Positions 18,800 through 28,089 of a stretch of DNA of 49,330 nucleotides are shown here, in pieces (the stretch's first letter is position 1; every line of letters starts with the position of its first letter). Made by a program: the position numbers and the translations under genes. This stretch comes from Gloeocapsa sp. DLM2.Bin57. Lineage in GTDB: Bacteria; Cyanobacteriota; Cyanobacteriia; Cyanobacteriales; Gloeocapsaceae. The notes under the pieces are model-generated. The model ran no database searches and was not told the origin of the DNA. It worked only from the letters and a program-made list of their open reading frames with translations. The stretch spans positions 1 through 49,330 of the forward strand of contig RECR01000085.1 in NCBI GenBank assembly GCA_007693955.1. The letters are read 5' to 3'.

Positions 18800-19201
18800 T
18801 TACCAAACATAACAGAGCACTTCACCGCCAATACCTTGACGTCGTGCTTCTCTGTCTGTCATGATGCCGTTAGAAGTGGAGATAATGGCGATACCGATGC
18901 CGCCAAGAACTCTAGGCATTTCTTTGCGGTTGCTATAAACTCGTAGTCCGGGTTTACTGACGCGCTTAATTTTTCTGATGGTGGGTTTACCTGTTTTTTT
19001 GATGTAGCGGAGGGAGATGACTAGGTGTTTTTTGATGCCTTCTCCTGCTTCTTCGTAGTCGTTAATGAAACCTTCTTCTTTGAGTACTTGAGCGATACTA
19101 CGAGTCATTCTGGTCGTAGGTACGCAGGTGGTTGATTGTTTGACTAAGGTAGCATTACGAATACGGGTTAACATATCCGAGATAGTGTCGTTGGTTGCCA
19201 T
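18800..19201 (-). CDS. rpsH: 30S ribosomal protein S8
   Basis: S8 is a primary 16S rRNA-binding protein and, in Escherichia coli, the repressor of the spc operon. I start at [19 protein letters not shown] (133 aa). The frame stays open 51 codons further upstream, but that stretch runs antiparallel to family expectation, overlaps the end of rplE and has no S8 similarity. [20 protein letters not shown] near the C-terminus is the signature. It is 31 bases after rplE; no rpsN (S14) lies between, as usual here. Confidence 0.96.
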   Translation of the reverse strand: MATNDTISDMLTRIRNATLVKQSTTCVPTTRMTRSIAQVLKEEGFINDYEEAGEGIKKHLVISLRYIKKTGKPTIRKIKRVSKPGLRVYSNRKEMPRVLGGIGIAIISTSNGIMTDREARRQGIGGEVLCYVW

Positions 19202-19232
19202 TATTGCGTTGTTTCTCTCCTGGAACGAGCTT

Positions 19233-19778
19233 TTAGTTATTACGGAAGGGCATTCCCATGGCTGCGAGGAGGGCGCGACCTTCTTCGTCGGTGTTGGCTG
19301 TGGTAATGATGGAGATATCCATACCCCGAATTTGGTCAATGCTGTCGTAGTCAATTTCGGGGAAGATGAGTTGTTCTTTGACGCCTAGGCTATAGTTACC
19401 GTGTCCGTCAAAGCTTTTGGGGCTGATACCGCGAAAGTCGCGAATACGTGGTAAGGCTAGGTTAATTAGACGTTCTAGGAAGGAGTACATTTTATCAGAT
19501 CTGAGGGTGACCATGACTCCTACGGGCATTCCTTGACGGATTTTGAAGCCGGCGATCGCTTTTTTAGCTCTTGTCACTACGGGTTTTTGTCCTGTGATTA
19601 CGGCTAATTCTTTGAGGGAGGATTCTAGGGCTTTAGAGTTTTGGGATGCTTCGCCGAGACCTCTATTAACGGTTACCTTGCTGACTTTGGGGATTTGGTG
19701 GATATTGGTGTAACCAAATTGTTCTTTGAGTTTGGGGACAATAATGGTGTTATATTGTTCCTTTAATTGTGTTGTCAT
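19233..19778 (-). CDS. rplE: 50S ribosomal protein L5
   Basis: L5 binds 5S rRNA and contacts P-site t[43 protein letters not shown] and [20 protein letters not shown] are signatures, ending in GMPFRNN. It is 181 aa. A 38-base gap separates it from rplX. Confidence 0.97.
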   Translation of the reverse strand: MTTQLKEQYNTIIVPKLKEQFGYTNIHQIPKVSKVTVNRGLGEASQNSKALESSLKELAVITGQKPVVTRAKKAIAGFKIRQGMPVGVMVTLRSDKMYSFLERLINLALPRIRDFRGISPKSFDGHGNYSLGVKEQLIFPEIDYDSIDQIRGMDISIITTANTDEEGRALLAAMGMPFRNN

Positions 19779-19816
19779 AGTTATTATTTCCCTGGGCTTG
19801 GTCAGGAATAGGGGTT

Positions 19817-20161
19817 TTAGTCGATGATTTCGCCTGTTTTTTTGAGTTTACGGACTTTACGTCCGTCTTCGGTGAAGGTATAGGAGATACGGCTAGCTAC
19901 TTTTTCTTTTTGGGAGTAGAGCATTACCTTACAGCTATGAATTGGGGCTTCATAGGTGGTAATTTGTCCTGATTCTCCTTCTTGTCTAGGTTTAACGTGT
20001 TTTGTTCTGATGTTAACCCCTTTAACGATTACGGTACTAGTTTGGGGGAAGGCTTGGACTATTTCGCCTACTTTGCCTTTATCTTTCCCTGAGATTACCT
20101 GTACTGTATCGCCTTTTTTGACGTGCATTTTTTGGAATCTTGGTTGTGTTTTTTTGGGCAT
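19817..20161 (-). CDS. rplX: 50S ribosomal protein L24
   Basis: L24 is one of the two assembly-initiator proteins of the large subunit. The KOW motif is [20 protein letters not shown], followed by [11 protein letters not shown]. It is 114 aa if the first ATG ([12 protein letters not shown]) is used; an internal ATG at residue 12 is a shorter possibility. The first ATG overlaps the rplN stop by one base (TAATG), which favours the longer form through coupling. Confidence 0.96.
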   Translation of the reverse strand: MPKKTQPRFQKMHVKKGDTVQVISGKDKGKVGEIVQAFPQTSTVIVKGVNIRTKHVKPRQEGESGQITTYEAPIHSCKVMLYSQKEKVASRISYTFTEDGRKVRKLKKTGEIID

Positions 20162-20529
20162 TAGAGCACCTCTGGAGCGAGAGAGATGATTTTGGTAAAG
20201 TTTTTATCCCGTAGTTCTCTGGCTACAGGTCCAAAAACGCGAGTACCACGGGGGTTCCCGTCGGCGTTGATAATTACTGCTGCGTTATCGTCAAAGCGAA
20301 TACTCATACCACTGTCCCTGCGTAGGGATTGTTTGGTACGTACGATTACGGCTCTAACTACGTCGGATTTTTTAACTGCCATGTTGGGGAGGGCGTCTTT
20401 GACAACGGCGATAATTACATCACCGATACCACCATAGGTGGTGTTACCTGTACTTAGTACCCTCAGACACATGAGTTTACGAGCGCCACTGTTATCGGCT
20501 ACATTGAGATAGGATTGTTGTTGAATCAT
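20161..20529 (-). CDS. rplN: 50S ribosomal protein L14
   Basis: L14 lies at the subunit interface and is the site where the silencing factor RsfS binds in other bacteria. It starts [20 protein letters not shown], and [33 protein letters not shown] and the IISLAPEVL end are near-invariant. It is 122 aa and is five bases after rpsQ. Confidence 0.97.
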   Translation of the reverse strand: MIQQQSYLNVADNSGARKLMCLRVLSTGNTTYGGIGDVIIAVVKDALPNMAVKKSDVVRAVIVRTKQSLRRDSGMSIRFDDNAAVIINADGNPRGTRVFGPVARELRDKNFTKIISLAPEVL

Positions 20530-20534
20530 GGTAG

Positions 20535-20783
20535 TTAACTGCTTGGGTTGTTGATAATTTCACTAACTATCCAACGTTTGGTTTTACTGAGGGGGCGTGT
20601 TTCGAGTATGCGCACGCGATCGCCTTCTTGACAGCGATTTTCTTCGTCGTGGGCTTTGAAACGACGGGTTTTAACGATTGTTTTCCCGTATTTAGGATGG
20701 GGTGAGCGGTTTTCTACGGCAACGACTACGGTTTTATCCATTTTGTTGCTAACTACTGTACCTACTCTTTCTTTGACTGCCAT
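20535..20783 (-). CDS. rpsQ: 30S ribosomal protein S17
   Basis: S17 is an OB-fold primary binder of 16S r[42 protein letters not shown] and the RPLSKTKRW stretch are signatures. It is 82 aa and is six bases after rpmC. Confidence 0.97.
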   Translation of the reverse strand: MAVKERVGTVVSNKMDKTVVVAVENRSPHPKYGKTIVKTRRFKAHDEENRCQEGDRVRILETRPLSKTKRWIVSEIINNPSS

Positions 20784-20789
20784 AGGAGT

Positions 20790-21014
20790 TTATTGTTCTG
20801 CTACAGAGGTATTGATATTAAGTTGGCGTTCTCTTTCTATAGTCAATAGTTGACCGAGATAGTGACGCTTATGTTTAAACAGGTGGGTTTTTTCTAAACG
20901 TCCTGTTGCTTGTTCTAGACGCAGATTAAATAATTCTCGTTTAACTTGAACTATAGCTTCGGCTACTTCTGCATCTGACATTTTCCTGACGTCGGCTATT
21001 TTTGATAGTGCCAT
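20790..21014 (-). CDS. rpmC: 50S ribosomal protein L29
   Basis: L29 is a two-helix protein next to the peptide exit, close to the binding site for trigger factor and SRP. VKRELFNLRLEQATGRLEKT is the family core; the 74 aa include a short C-terminal tail. It is three bases after rplP. Confidence 0.96.
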   Translation of the reverse strand: MALSKIADVRKMSDAEVAEAIVQVKRELFNLRLEQATGRLEKTHLFKHKRHYLGQLLTIERERQLNINTSVAEQ

Positions 21015-21017
21015 GAT

Positions 21018-21437
21018 TTAGCCTTCCTCCTGTTCACGAGAGATAAATTTAACTTTGATGGGGAGTTTTTGGGCTGCTAGACGCATAGCTTCGGCGGCGA
21101 CGGGTTCAGATACTCCACCTATTTCAAAGAGTATCCGACCTGGTTTAACTACTGCTACCCAGTATTCTGGTGAGCCTTTCCCTGAACCCATACGAGTTTC
21201 TGCTGCTCGCATGGTGACTGGTTTATCTGGGAAAATCCGAATCCAGATTTTACCACCTCTTCTAATGTAGCGAGTCATAGCACGACGTGCTGCCTCGATT
21301 TGACGAGAGGTAATCCAACAGGGTTCGATTGCTTGGAGGGCGAACTCTCCGAAGTTAATTGTGCTTCCTCTGTAAGCCAAACCTTTCATGCGTCCGCGTT
21401 GCTGTTTGCGGTATTTTGTTCTTCTTGGGCTTAACAT
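21018..21437 (-). CDS. rplP: 50S ribosomal protein L16
   Basis: L16 lines the A-site tRNA elbow and matures the peptidyl transferase region. [39 protein letters not shown] and the [20 protein letters not shown] stretch are signatures. It is 139 aa. It is five bases after rpsC. Confidence 0.97.
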   Translation of the reverse strand: MLSPRRTKYRKQQRGRMKGLAYRGSTINFGEFALQAIEPCWITSRQIEAARRAMTRYIRRGGKIWIRIFPDKPVTMRAAETRMGSGKGSPEYWVAVVKPGRILFEIGGVSEPVAAEAMRLAAQKLPIKVKFISREQEEG

Positions 21438-21442
21438 AATAG

Positions 21443-22186
21443 TTATTCTTGATTGTCTTGAGAACGATCTTCAAACTGCTGACGGCGTTTTTTTCGTTTG
21501 GGTTGTGCGGTATTAATGGCGTTTAAAAACTCCTCTTGTCCTGGAATAATTTCTCCTTTGAAGATCCAGACTTTAATACCTAGGATGCCGTAGATGGTGG
21601 ATGCGGTACGATAGGCGTAGTCGATATCAGCTCTAAGGGTATGAAGGGGCACTCTGCCTTCTCTAACCCATTCGGTACGGGCGATTTCTGCGCCATTGAG
21701 ACGACCGCTGATGGAGACTTTGATGCCTTTGACTTCGGCTTTTTGGGCTCTTTGAATCGCTTGGCGTACCACTCTACGGAAGGAGACACGACGCTCTAGT
21801 TGTCTAGCGATTTCTTCGGCGATTAAAACGGCGTCTGCGTCAACTTTGGTGACTTCGATGACGTTAATGCGAATTTGGCGTTGATTACCTAATTTGGCTT
21901 GGAGGGAGGTTCTTAATTCTTCGATTCCTGAGCCTCCTTTACCTACAACTACACCTGGGCGAGCTGTATGTATTTCTAGGTCGATTTGATCGGCTTTGCG
22001 TTCGATCTTAATTAAAGAAATGCCGGGATAATTACCTGATTTTTTAAATTTTTGATAAATAAATTCCCTGATATCTCTATCTTCTTCTAGAAGTTCTGGA
22101 TATTGTTTTGCATTGGCGTACCATCGGGATTGATGTTCCTTGGTATAGCCAAGACGAAAACCTATTGGATGTATTTTTTGTCCCAC
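21443..22186 (-). CDS. rpsC: 30S ribosomal protein S3
   Basis: S3 lines the mRNA entry tunnel. It has a KH domain (about 40-110, with [18 protein letters not shown]) and a C-terminal domain with [20 protein letters not shown]-type sequence. The 247 aa end in a long basic-acidic tail ([14 protein letters not shown]). The start is GTG, giving the conserved [13 protein letters not shown], with AGAGGA seven bases upstream. It is 25 bases after rplV. Confidence 0.96.
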   Translation of the reverse strand: MGQKIHPIGFRLGYTKEHQSRWYANAKQYPELLEEDRDIREFIYQKFKKSGNYPGISLIKIERKADQIDLEIHTARPGVVVGKGGSGIEELRTSLQAKLGNQRQIRINVIEVTKVDADAVLIAEEIARQLERRVSFRRVVRQAIQRAQKAEVKGIKVSISGRLNGAEIARTEWVREGRVPLHTLRADIDYAYRTASTIYGILGIKVWIFKGEIIPGQEEFLNAINTAQPKRKKRRQQFEDRSQDNQE

Positions 22187-22211
22187 AAATATTTCCTCTG
22201 TCTAGAATAGG

Positions 22212-22577
22212 CTATGCTTCTGTTAGTACAGGAGCAACAGCGACGGTTATATGACAAGTTGGCTTACGAATTTGGTAGGCTCTTCCTTGGGCGCGAGGGC
22301 GGAAGCGTTTTAAGCTTGGTCCTCCGTCGGCGTATGCTTGGGATACGATTAGGGTTGATGGTTCTAAGCCGTTGTTATTTTCTGCGTTAGCAGCTGCTGA
22401 GCGCAGCACTTTACGAATTGGTTCGCAAGCTTTATAGGGCATGAATTCGAGGATAATTAGAGCTTCTGCGTAACTACGTCCTCGAATTTGGTCTAAGACT
22501 CGCCTTACTTTATGAGGTGACATTCTCACGAAGCGGGCGATCGCTTTGGTTTCTATTCCTAGTTGTGCTTTAGTCAT
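22212..22577 (-). CDS. rplV: 50S ribosomal protein L22
   Basis: L22 has a globular domain at the tunnel exit and a hairpin that reaches into the tunnel. [30 protein letters not shown] and the [20 protein letters not shown] hairpin are signatures. It is 121 aa and is seven bases after rpsS. Confidence 0.97.
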   Translation of the reverse strand: MTKAQLGIETKAIARFVRMSPHKVRRVLDQIRGRSYAEALIILEFMPYKACEPIRKVLRSAAANAENNNGLEPSTLIVSQAYADGGPSLKRFRPRAQGRAYQIRKPTCHITVAVAPVLTEA

Positions 22578-22584
22578 GATTTAT

Positions 22585-22866
22585 TTATCTTCGACCTGCT
22601 TTTTTATCGCTTTTGGCATGACTTCTGAAGCTACGTGTTGGGGCAAATTCTCCCAATTTATGTCCTACCATTTGTTCTGACACATATACGGGTACGTGTT
22701 TACGTCCATCGTGTACTGCAATAGTATGACCTATCATATCAGGGATGATTGTACAGGCTCTTGCCCAAGTTTTAATAACTTCTTTTTTGTTTTTTTCGTT
22801 GAGTTTTTCAACTTTGACCATTAACTTATGGTCGATGTAAGGACCTTTTTTGAGGGAACGACCCAT
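22585..22866 (-). CDS. rpsS: 30S ribosomal protein S19
   Basis: S19 sits in the head next to S13 and makes a bridge to the large subunit. [39 protein letters not shown] and [15 protein letters not shown] are near-invariant. It is 93 aa and is 18 bases after rplB. Confidence 0.97.
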   Translation of the reverse strand: MGRSLKKGPYIDHKLMVKVEKLNEKNKKEVIKTWARACTIIPDMIGHTIAVHDGRKHVPVYVSEQMVGHKLGEFAPTRSFRSHAKSDKKAGRR

Positions 22867-22884
22867 ATGTTTTTACTCCTTTAG

Positions 22885-23724
22885 TTAACCTTTACCTGGA
22901 TTGCGACGACGCACGATCAGGGAGCTACTTGGTTTTTTCTTCTTACGAGTTTTCTTACCTAAAGCAGGTTTACCCCAAGGTGAAACAGGTCCACTTCTAC
23001 CGATAGGTGCTTTACCTTCTCCACCACCATGAGGGTGATCTACTGGATTCATAGCGCTACCGCGTACATGAGGACGACGTCCTAGGTGTCTGGTTTTTCC
23101 TGCTTTACCTAGTTTGAGGTTTCTTACTTCAATGTTACCTACTCTACCAATGGTGGCGTAACATTCTTTTCTGACCATCCTTACTTCTTTAGATGGCAGT
23201 TTCAGGGTGACATAATCCCCTTCTTTGGCCACTAATTGAGCTGATGCTCCAGCTGCACGTACGATTTGTCCTCCACGCCCTGGGATTAGCTCGATATTGT
23301 GTATTTCTGTACCTAGGGGTATTTTCTCTAGGGGTAGAGCGTTACCAATCTCGAAGGGAACATCAGCACCTGAAATTACTTCTTGTCCTACGTTTAAGCC
23401 AAGAGGAGCGATGATATAACGTTTCTCGCCGTCTTTATAGAATAACAAAGCGATACGAGCGTTACGATTGGGGTCGTATTCTATGGCTGCTACTTTAGCG
23501 GGAATGTCTCTTTTATCACGACGAAAGTCAATAACACGATATAAACGTTTATGGCCTCCGCCACGATGACGAGATGTAATCACACCGCGATTATTACGCC
23601 CTTTTTTATTGTGTTTGTGCTTAGTAAGGGATTTTTCGGGTTTTGTTTTGGTAATTTCCGAGAAATCAGAGGAGATCGCCTGACGTCTTCCCGGAGTGTA
23701 TGGTCTATAGGAACGAATACCCAT
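22885..23724 (-). CDS. rplB: 50S ribosomal protein L2
   Basis: L2 is needed for subunit association and peptidyl transfer. The N-domain has [20 protein letters not shown], the middle has the OB and SH3 folds, and the end has [20 protein letters not shown] with the conserved histidine loop. It is 279 aa. It is 20 bases after rplW. Confidence 0.97.
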   Translation of the reverse strand: MGIRSYRPYTPGRRQAISSDFSEITKTKPEKSLTKHKHNKKGRNNRGVITSRHRGGGHKRLYRVIDFRRDKRDIPAKVAAIEYDPNRNARIALLFYKDGEKRYIIAPLGLNVGQEVISGADVPFEIGNALPLEKIPLGTEIHNIELIPGRGGQIVRAAGASAQLVAKEGDYVTLKLPSKEVRMVRKECYATIGRVGNIEVRNLKLGKAGKTRHLGRRPHVRGSAMNPVDHPHGGGEGKAPIGRSGPVSPWGKPALGKKTRKKKKPSSSLIVRRRNPGKG

Positions 23725-23744
23725 GATTTATGTTTCTCTCAAGT

Positions 23745-24047
23745 TTAAACGTCTGGGAATAGAGGAATGGTATCCCCTTCTTTGAGTGTGACTATAGCTC
23801 GCTTGTAATGTGGTTTATATCCCATAAATCTACCAACGCGACGTTTTTTCCGCGGTGGACGATGGGTGTTAATTTTGGTTATTTCCACATCGAACAAAGC
23901 TTCTATAGCTGCTTTAATCTCAGGTTTAGTTGCTTTAATGACTACGTCAAAGACGTATTTATTTTGTTCTAGCAGTCGGATCGCTTTTTCCGTCACAATG
24001 GGTCTAACAATTAAATCGGGTAAATCCCGAACTTCACTTTTAATCAT
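23745..24047 (-). CDS. rplW: 50S ribosomal protein L23
   Basis: L23 is the docking site for trigger factor and SRP at the exit tunnel. [20 protein letters not shown] and [20 protein letters not shown]-like sequence identify the family. It is 100 aa. It overlaps rplD by four bases (ATGA), so translation is probably coupled. Confidence 0.97.
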   Translation of the reverse strand: MIKSEVRDLPDLIVRPIVTEKAIRLLEQNKYVFDVVIKATKPEIKAAIEALFDVEITKINTHRPPRKKRRVGRFMGYKPHYKRAIVTLKEGDTIPLFPDV

Positions 24048-24673
24048 TGGTATAGCTCCTGAATGTGATTGAGAGCTTCTGGTGTAGCCACGATCTTATG
24101 TGCTGTTAACAAGTCTTGAATATTCAAGTTGCTGGTTTTGATGATTTTGAGGTAACTGATATTTCTACCTGAGAGAGCGACGTTATCGCTGATTTCTGGT
24201 AGGATCATCAGTACTTTCTTTTCTTGGTCAATACCCCAACGTTTTAAAGCGGCGACTAATTCTTTGGTTTTTGGTTGTGAGATTTGTTGGCTAAAATCTT
24301 CTACGAGAATGATGTCTTCGTTACGACTATCGAACGCTGTTCTCAGAGCGAGCCTACGTTCTTTGCGATTCATTTTCAGATCGTAATCTCTTGGTTTTGG
24401 TCCAAAGATTACACCACCTCCACGCCATAGGGGTGAGCGGATCGAACCGGCGCGAGCGCGTCCTGTTCCTTTTTGACGCCAAGGTTTACGTCCTCCACCT
24501 CTTACTTCTGATCTGGTTTTGGTGGATGCTGTTCCTTGACGGGCATGGGCAAGTTGTCTAACTAAAGCACGATGGACTACGTGAGAAGCGTTTTCGGCTT
24601 TAGCTACTTTTAACTCTAGGGTTTGTTCCCCTACGTTTTCTCCTTGCCAGTTTTTGACGACACAGTTAATCAT
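24044..24673 (-). CDS. rplD: 50S ribosomal protein L4
   Basis: L4 has a globular part and a loop that constricts the exit tunnel; [20 protein letters not shown] (about 61-80) is that loop. [19 protein letters not shown] and [13 protein letters not shown] are also conserved. It is 209 aa. In gamma-proteobacteria L4 represses the S10 operon, but no matching leader was recognised here. It is five bases after rplC. Confidence 0.97.
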   Translation of the reverse strand: MINCVVKNWQGENVGEQTLELKVAKAENASHVVHRALVRQLAHARQGTASTKTRSEVRGGGRKPWRQKGTGRARAGSIRSPLWRGGGVIFGPKPRDYDLKMNRKERRLALRTAFDSRNEDIILVEDFSQQISQPKTKELVAALKRWGIDQEKKVLMILPEISDNVALSGRNISYLKIIKTSNLNIQDLLTAHKIVATPEALNHIQELYQ

Positions 24674-24678
24674 GTTGA

Positions 24679-25317
24679 CTATTTACCTACTTTTTTGGCA
24701 GGGGTGATACTGAGTAGATTTCCTGGTTTTCCTGGGATTGCTCCTTTGATAGCGAGAACGTTTTTCTCGGGATCAACAATCACTATCTCTAGTTTGCGGA
24801 TGGTTACTTGTTTTCCTCCGTAGCGTCCTGCCATTCTTTTACCTGGATAAACCCTACCAGGGGTTGTACCTGCTCCGGTAGAACCGGGTAGGCGATGGTT
24901 TTTTGACCCGTGAGTCATTGAGCCACGTTTAAAGTTGTGACGTTTCTGATATCCCGCAAAACCTCTACCTATACTATTACCCGCTACGTCAACAATATCT
25001 CCTACTTGGAATATGTCAGCTTTTAGGGGTTGTCCGAGTTGGTAGTCTGAGGTATTGGACACTCTATATTCTTTCAGGTGTCTTAAGGGAACTGCTTCTG
25101 ATTTAGCTAGGTGTCCTAACTCTGGTTTGGTTAGGGCTTTCTCTTTGACTTCTTTATAGCCAATTTGAATCGAATCGTAGCCATCGCTGGCTTTGGTTTT
25201 GATTTGGGTTACGGTGCATGGCCCGGCTTGAACAATCGTTACAGGAATAGCTATCCCTGTTTCTTGATCAAAGATTTGAGTCATGCCAAGCTTAGTGCCT
25301 AGGATGCCAATAGACAC
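24679..25317 (-). CDS. rplC: 50S ribosomal protein L3
   Basis: L3 is an early assembly protein whose loop reaches the peptidyl transferase centre. [20 protein letters not shown] begins the protein, and [20 protein letters not shown] and [20 protein letters not shown] are signatures. It is 212 aa. The start is GTG with AAGGA eight bases upstream. It is the first gene of the superoperon; rpsJ is absent, as in cyanobacteria where rpsJ lies with tuf elsewhere. Confidence 0.97.
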   Translation of the reverse strand: MSIGILGTKLGMTQIFDQETGIAIPVTIVQAGPCTVTQIKTKASDGYDSIQIGYKEVKEKALTKPELGHLAKSEAVPLRHLKEYRVSNTSDYQLGQPLKADIFQVGDIVDVAGNSIGRGFAGYQKRHNFKRGSMTHGSKNHRLPGSTGAGTTPGRVYPGKRMAGRYGGKQVTIRKLEIVIVDPEKNVLAIKGAIPGKPGNLLSITPAKKVGK

Positions 25318-25828
25318 GAGTTTATCCTTCTATTTGCTACACAACGGTTTTGGTTACTATAAAGACAGGATGACAAAGTTTAGACAAACCTTGTTTGATC
25401 CAGGAGTCGTTTATTCCGCTAAGACTTAAAATAGATTTATTTCAGTATCTCTCGGAGACTCGCACCAAATTAATTGACCATTGAGGTTGTTAGCCAACTT
25501 TGGTCACAAATATCCATTATATATGCTTAAGGTTAAAAAATGCAAGCTTTAAAGAGAGAAATTTTTTAGGCTAACTAAATATTGAGATTTATCATTCTTT
25601 AGTGAGGGGATTTTCAAATAATTCTCAATTCTCCATTCTCTTTCGGGTGGGTTACAGCTAGCTTAACCCACCCTACTTTGAAAAGCTCCTTCCATAATCA
25701 TCATATAGTATTTCTTTGCTTGATTATCCTTTCGATACTATAGCGTTTTAGCGTTTTCTAGTGGGATAAAGATCAAGGTTTTGAGATTTCCGCTCTAACC
25801 CCTCTGAAAAAAAATTTTCTAACCTTGA
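25318..25828. other. gene-free region upstream of rplC
   Basis: No credible gene was seen in these 511 bases. The part next to rplC should hold the promoter of the ribosomal superoperon: on the minus strand TATAGT (25361-25356) is a possible -10, but the nearest -35-like hexamers, TTGTCT (25387-25382) and TTGTCA (25376-25371), are spaced 20 and 9 bases away, so I cannot call a clear promoter. A perfect 10-bp inverted repeat lies at 25645-25673. Confidence 0.5.
25645..25673. repeat. GGGTGGGTTA inverted repeat
   Basis: GGGTGGGTTA (25645-25654) and TAACCCACCC (25664-25673) pair perfectly around the loop CAGCTAGCT. Hairpins built on GGTGGGTTA/TAACCCACC are a common dispersed intergenic repeat in cyanobacteria, from memory. 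There is no T-run next to it, so a terminator role is unlikely. Confidence 0.55.
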
Positions 25829-25987
25829 CTTAAACAAGCTGAGTTAGCCAGTCAACAAGTCGAAGAAAGGATTAGAGAAGCGATACCACGTTTACAGGCT
25901 TTAGGTTTGAGTCTTGAACAAATAGCCAGTACATTAAACCTTACTCTAGGGGAAATCGAGTCTTTTTTAACTCCACCCCAAGAGTAA
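25829..25987 (+). pseudogene. orphan 3' fragment of a Uma2-family gene
   Basis: An open frame of 52 codons directly after an in-frame TGA (25826-25828) encodes the tail of the Uma2-family protein found just downstream. The two tails match without gaps over 25851-25987 and 26721-26857, with roughly eight base differences counted by eye. The fragment reads EERIREAIPRLQALGLSLEQ and continues to SFLTPPQE. It has no start codon of its own and none of the nuclease domain. It is best explained as what remains of a tandem duplicate whose 5' part was lost. Confidence 0.85.
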
Positions 25988-26035
25988 ATAGTGATAGTTG
26001 TATAATGTAGCTAAGAATAAGAATAGGGTTTAATT

Positions 26036-26857
26036 ATGTCTTCAACCCCTTTAAAAACAGCTATAGTTTACCCTGATAGTGATGGTGCACCCATGGCGGA
26101 AAGTGATAGCGCTAGAGATTATCTTACCTATAGTGTGGAGGCTTTACAGCTTTATTTTCAAGACAGAGAAAACGTTTATGTCTCAGGTAATCTGTTTATC
26201 TACTATCAACAGGGTACACCATCGGCGGTGATTGCACCAGATGTTTTTGTGATTTTCGGGGTGGAAAAAAAACTGAGAATGAGTTACAAAACCTGGGAAG
26301 AGAATAACCAAATACCCCAATTTATTCTGGAAATAACTTCTAAAACTACCCAAATTCAAGATGAAGAAGATAAACCCATCAAATACGCGCGTTTAGGAGT
26401 AAGGGAATATTTCCAGTATGACCCCACAGGAGACTATCTCAACCCTCAATTAAAAGGAGCTACTCTGAGTGAGGGAAAATATAAGAGCAAGATAGCCACT
26501 AAAATAGACGAGAGAGATTATAAAATAGTCTCAGAGGTATTGGGATTGGAATTACATTTAAGAAAGGGAAAACTGCGCTTTTTTGATTCAAGCACAGGAG
26601 AATATCTCAGGAGTTATCAAGAAATAGAGTTAGCTCGTCAACAAGCCGAGTTAGAATCCCAACAGGAGAGAATAGCTCGTCAACAAGCCGAATTAGAATC
26701 TCAACAGGAGAGAATAGCTCGTCAACAAGCCGAAGAAAGGATTAAAGAAGCGATACCACGTTTACAGGCTTTAGGTTTAAGTCTTGAACAAATAGCCAGT
26801 ACATTAAACCTTAGCTTAGGGGAAATCGAGTCTTTTCTAACTCCACCCCAAGACTAA
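26036..26857 (+). CDS. Uma2-family (DUF820) restriction-endonuclease-like protein
   Basis: The fold is the PD-(D/E)XK-like domain abundant in cyanobacteria. AVIAPDVFVIFG (about 60-71) and PQFILEITSKTT (about 95-106) carry the acidic core residues, followed by YARLGVREYFQYDP. After the nuclease domain (about 1-190) comes a glutamine/glutamate-rich coiled coil (about 200-235) made of two exact-length 14-residue repeats, then a small helical end with ALGLSLEQIASTLNLSLGEI, which looks like a helix-turn-helix-type unit. At 273 aa it is longer than the usual 190 because of this tail. The physiological role of the family is not established; links with mobile DNA are suspected. It is isolated, with a decayed copy of its own tail upstream. 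Confidence 0.85.
   Translation: MSSTPLKTAIVYPDSDGAPMAESDSARDYLTYSVEALQLYFQDRENVYVSGNLFIYYQQGTPSAVIAPDVFVIFGVEKKLRMSYKTWEENNQIPQFILEITSKTTQIQDEEDKPIKYARLGVREYFQYDPTGDYLNPQLKGATLSEGKYKSKIATKIDERDYKIVSEVLGLELHLRKGKLRFFDSSTGEYLRSYQEIELARQQAELESQQERIARQQAELESQQERIARQQAEERIKEAIPRLQALGLSLEQIASTLNLSLGEIESFLTPPQD
26633..26733 (+). repeat. 42-bp in-frame tandem repeat in the Uma2 gene
   Basis: Unit 1 is 26633-26674, unit 2 is 26675-26716, and a partial third copy begins at 26717. Units 1 and 2 differ at two positions, both silent. Each encodes a 14-residue stretch, ARQQAELESQQERI, two heptads per unit, so copy-number change would lengthen the coiled coil without breaking the frame. Confidence 0.9.
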
Positions 26858-26875
26858 AGATTTAAAATATTTAAA

Positions 26876-26897
26876 ACCTTACCTGATTAGGTAAGGT
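26876..26897 (-). terminator. terminator between the Uma2 and sigma factor genes
   Basis: ACCTTACCT (26876-26884) and AGGTAAGGT (26889-26897) form a perfect nine-bp stem with a four-base loop. On the minus strand TTTAAATATTTTAAA follows, so it terminates the sigma factor gene, which ends 12 bases away; it may also serve the convergent Uma2 gene. Confidence 0.75.
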
Positions 26898-26909
26898 CCA
26901 TATATAGTC

Positions 26910-27965
26910 TTAGTCTAACCAACCTTTGAGACGACGCGCTACTTGAGGACGTCGTAGTTTGCGCATGGCTTTAGTTTGGATTTGACGGACTCTCTCACGA
27001 GAGAGATTAAAGATTCCGCCAACTTCTTCCAAAGTATAGGCTTGATTAGTGGTAAGTCCATAGCGTAAATTAATTACGTCTCTTTCCCTTTCTGTCAAAA
27101 CTTCTGTTAAGACTTCAGCGATTTCTTGACGTAACATATTCTCATTGATTTTTTCTTCGGGTAATTGTAAGTCTGTATCTTGGACTAAATCTACTAACTC
27201 GGTATCTTCAGCTTTACCGATACGATGATTAAGGGAGAGGGATTGACGCTTTAATTCTAATAAATAACGCAACTGATCAAGAGAAATACCCATTTCTGTG
27301 GCTACTTCTTGTTCAGTAGGGGTACGATGTAGTGTTTGTTTGAGAACGCGTTGCGCTTTTTTGAGTCTATTTAATTTTTCGACTACGTGAATAGGAAGAC
27401 GAATCGTCCGCGCGTCATTGGCGATCGCCCTAGTAATCCCTTGACGTATCCACCAATAAGCGTAGGTAGAGAATTTATAACCTTTATTGGGGTCAAATTT
27501 TTCGGTAGCGCGATTTAACCCCATTGCACCTTCTTGAATCAAATCTAAAAAAGGTACACCACGATTAAGATAACGTTTAGCAATGGACACCACTAAGCGT
27601 AAATTAGAACGAATCATTTTACGTTTAGCGACGCGACCTTGATACATTAATTTATCTAATTGTGTGATACCATTTAATCCTAAAGCCGTCACTAATTCTG
27701 CTTTAGTTGGAGTGTGTTTTAGTTGTTTTTCTAATTCCCGACTCTTTTCTTCTACTTGTACTAAAAACTTAATTTGATGTGCTAGGATCAGTTCTTCATC
27801 ACTCTTTAATAAAGGATAACGAGACATTTCCTGGAAAAAAGTACCGATAGTGTCGTCTAACTTAACCTTAGCAGAAGACTTGGTTTTTTCTGTTTCTATC
27901 TCGTTTTCTAATTGAGAGAAGGGAATTTCAACTAAAGATTCACTGTGCATATAATTTAAGATCAT
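26910..27965 (-). CDS. group 2 sigma-70 family RNA polymerase sigma factor
   Basis: Regions 1.2 to 4.2 are present and region 1.1 is missing, which with 351 aa marks a non-essential group 2 sigma factor. Region 1.2 is DDTIGTFFQEMSRYPLL (about 38-54); regions 2.1-2.4 include NLRLVVSIAKRY, FLDLIQEGAMGLNRATEKFD and YKFSTYAYWWIRQGITRAI; region 4.2 has EEVGGIFNLSRERVRQIQTK. Cyanobacteria use several such factors in dark, nitrogen, heat and stress responses; I cannot say which paralogue this is. An alternative start at residue 6 (MHSESL) is possible; neither has a clear Shine-Dalgarno. It is divergent from priA. Confidence 0.92.
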   Translation of the reverse strand: MILNYMHSESLVEIPFSQLENEIETEKTKSSAKVKLDDTIGTFFQEMSRYPLLKSDEELILAHQIKFLVQVEEKSRELEKQLKHTPTKAELVTALGLNGITQLDKLMYQGRVAKRKMIRSNLRLVVSIAKRYLNRGVPFLDLIQEGAMGLNRATEKFDPNKGYKFSTYAYWWIRQGITRAIANDARTIRLPIHVVEKLNRLKKAQRVLKQTLHRTPTEQEVATEMGISLDQLRYLLELKRQSLSLNHRIGKAEDTELVDLVQDTDLQLPEEKINENMLRQEIAEVLTEVLTERERDVINLRYGLTTNQAYTLEEVGGIFNLSRERVRQIQTKAMRKLRRPQVARRLKGWLD

Positions 27966-28089
27966 CTAAAATTCTTAAGGAAATTTTCATTTTTTCTGTT
28001 TAGGAAAAAAGGTTAAATTCAGAAAAAATGAGTTGGTTTTTGATCAGATTACCAGAAAAAAAAATATTATTTGTTTACCTAATCACAAA

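Noticed and set aside
19202-19354. A 51-codon N-terminal extension of S8
   Set aside because: It is an out-of-frame reading of the rplE 3' end; S8 begins at the [11 protein letters not shown] start.
25356-25387. Promoter of the ribosomal superoperon
   Set aside because: A -10-like TATAGT is visible, but no -35 lies at an acceptable distance, so I do not call it.
25318-25828. An L4-type autoregulatory leader for the S10 operon
   Set aside because: No set of helices resembling the gamma-proteobacterial leader was found, and the mechanism is not known in cyanobacteria.
26633-26733. Possible CRISPR-like direct repeats
   Set aside because: They are directly adjacent, in frame and encode a coiled coil; there are no spacers.
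28033-28089. TTG start adding 19 residues to PriA
   Set aside because: There is no ribosome-binding site and no family similarity in the extension; ATG 28090 is preferred.
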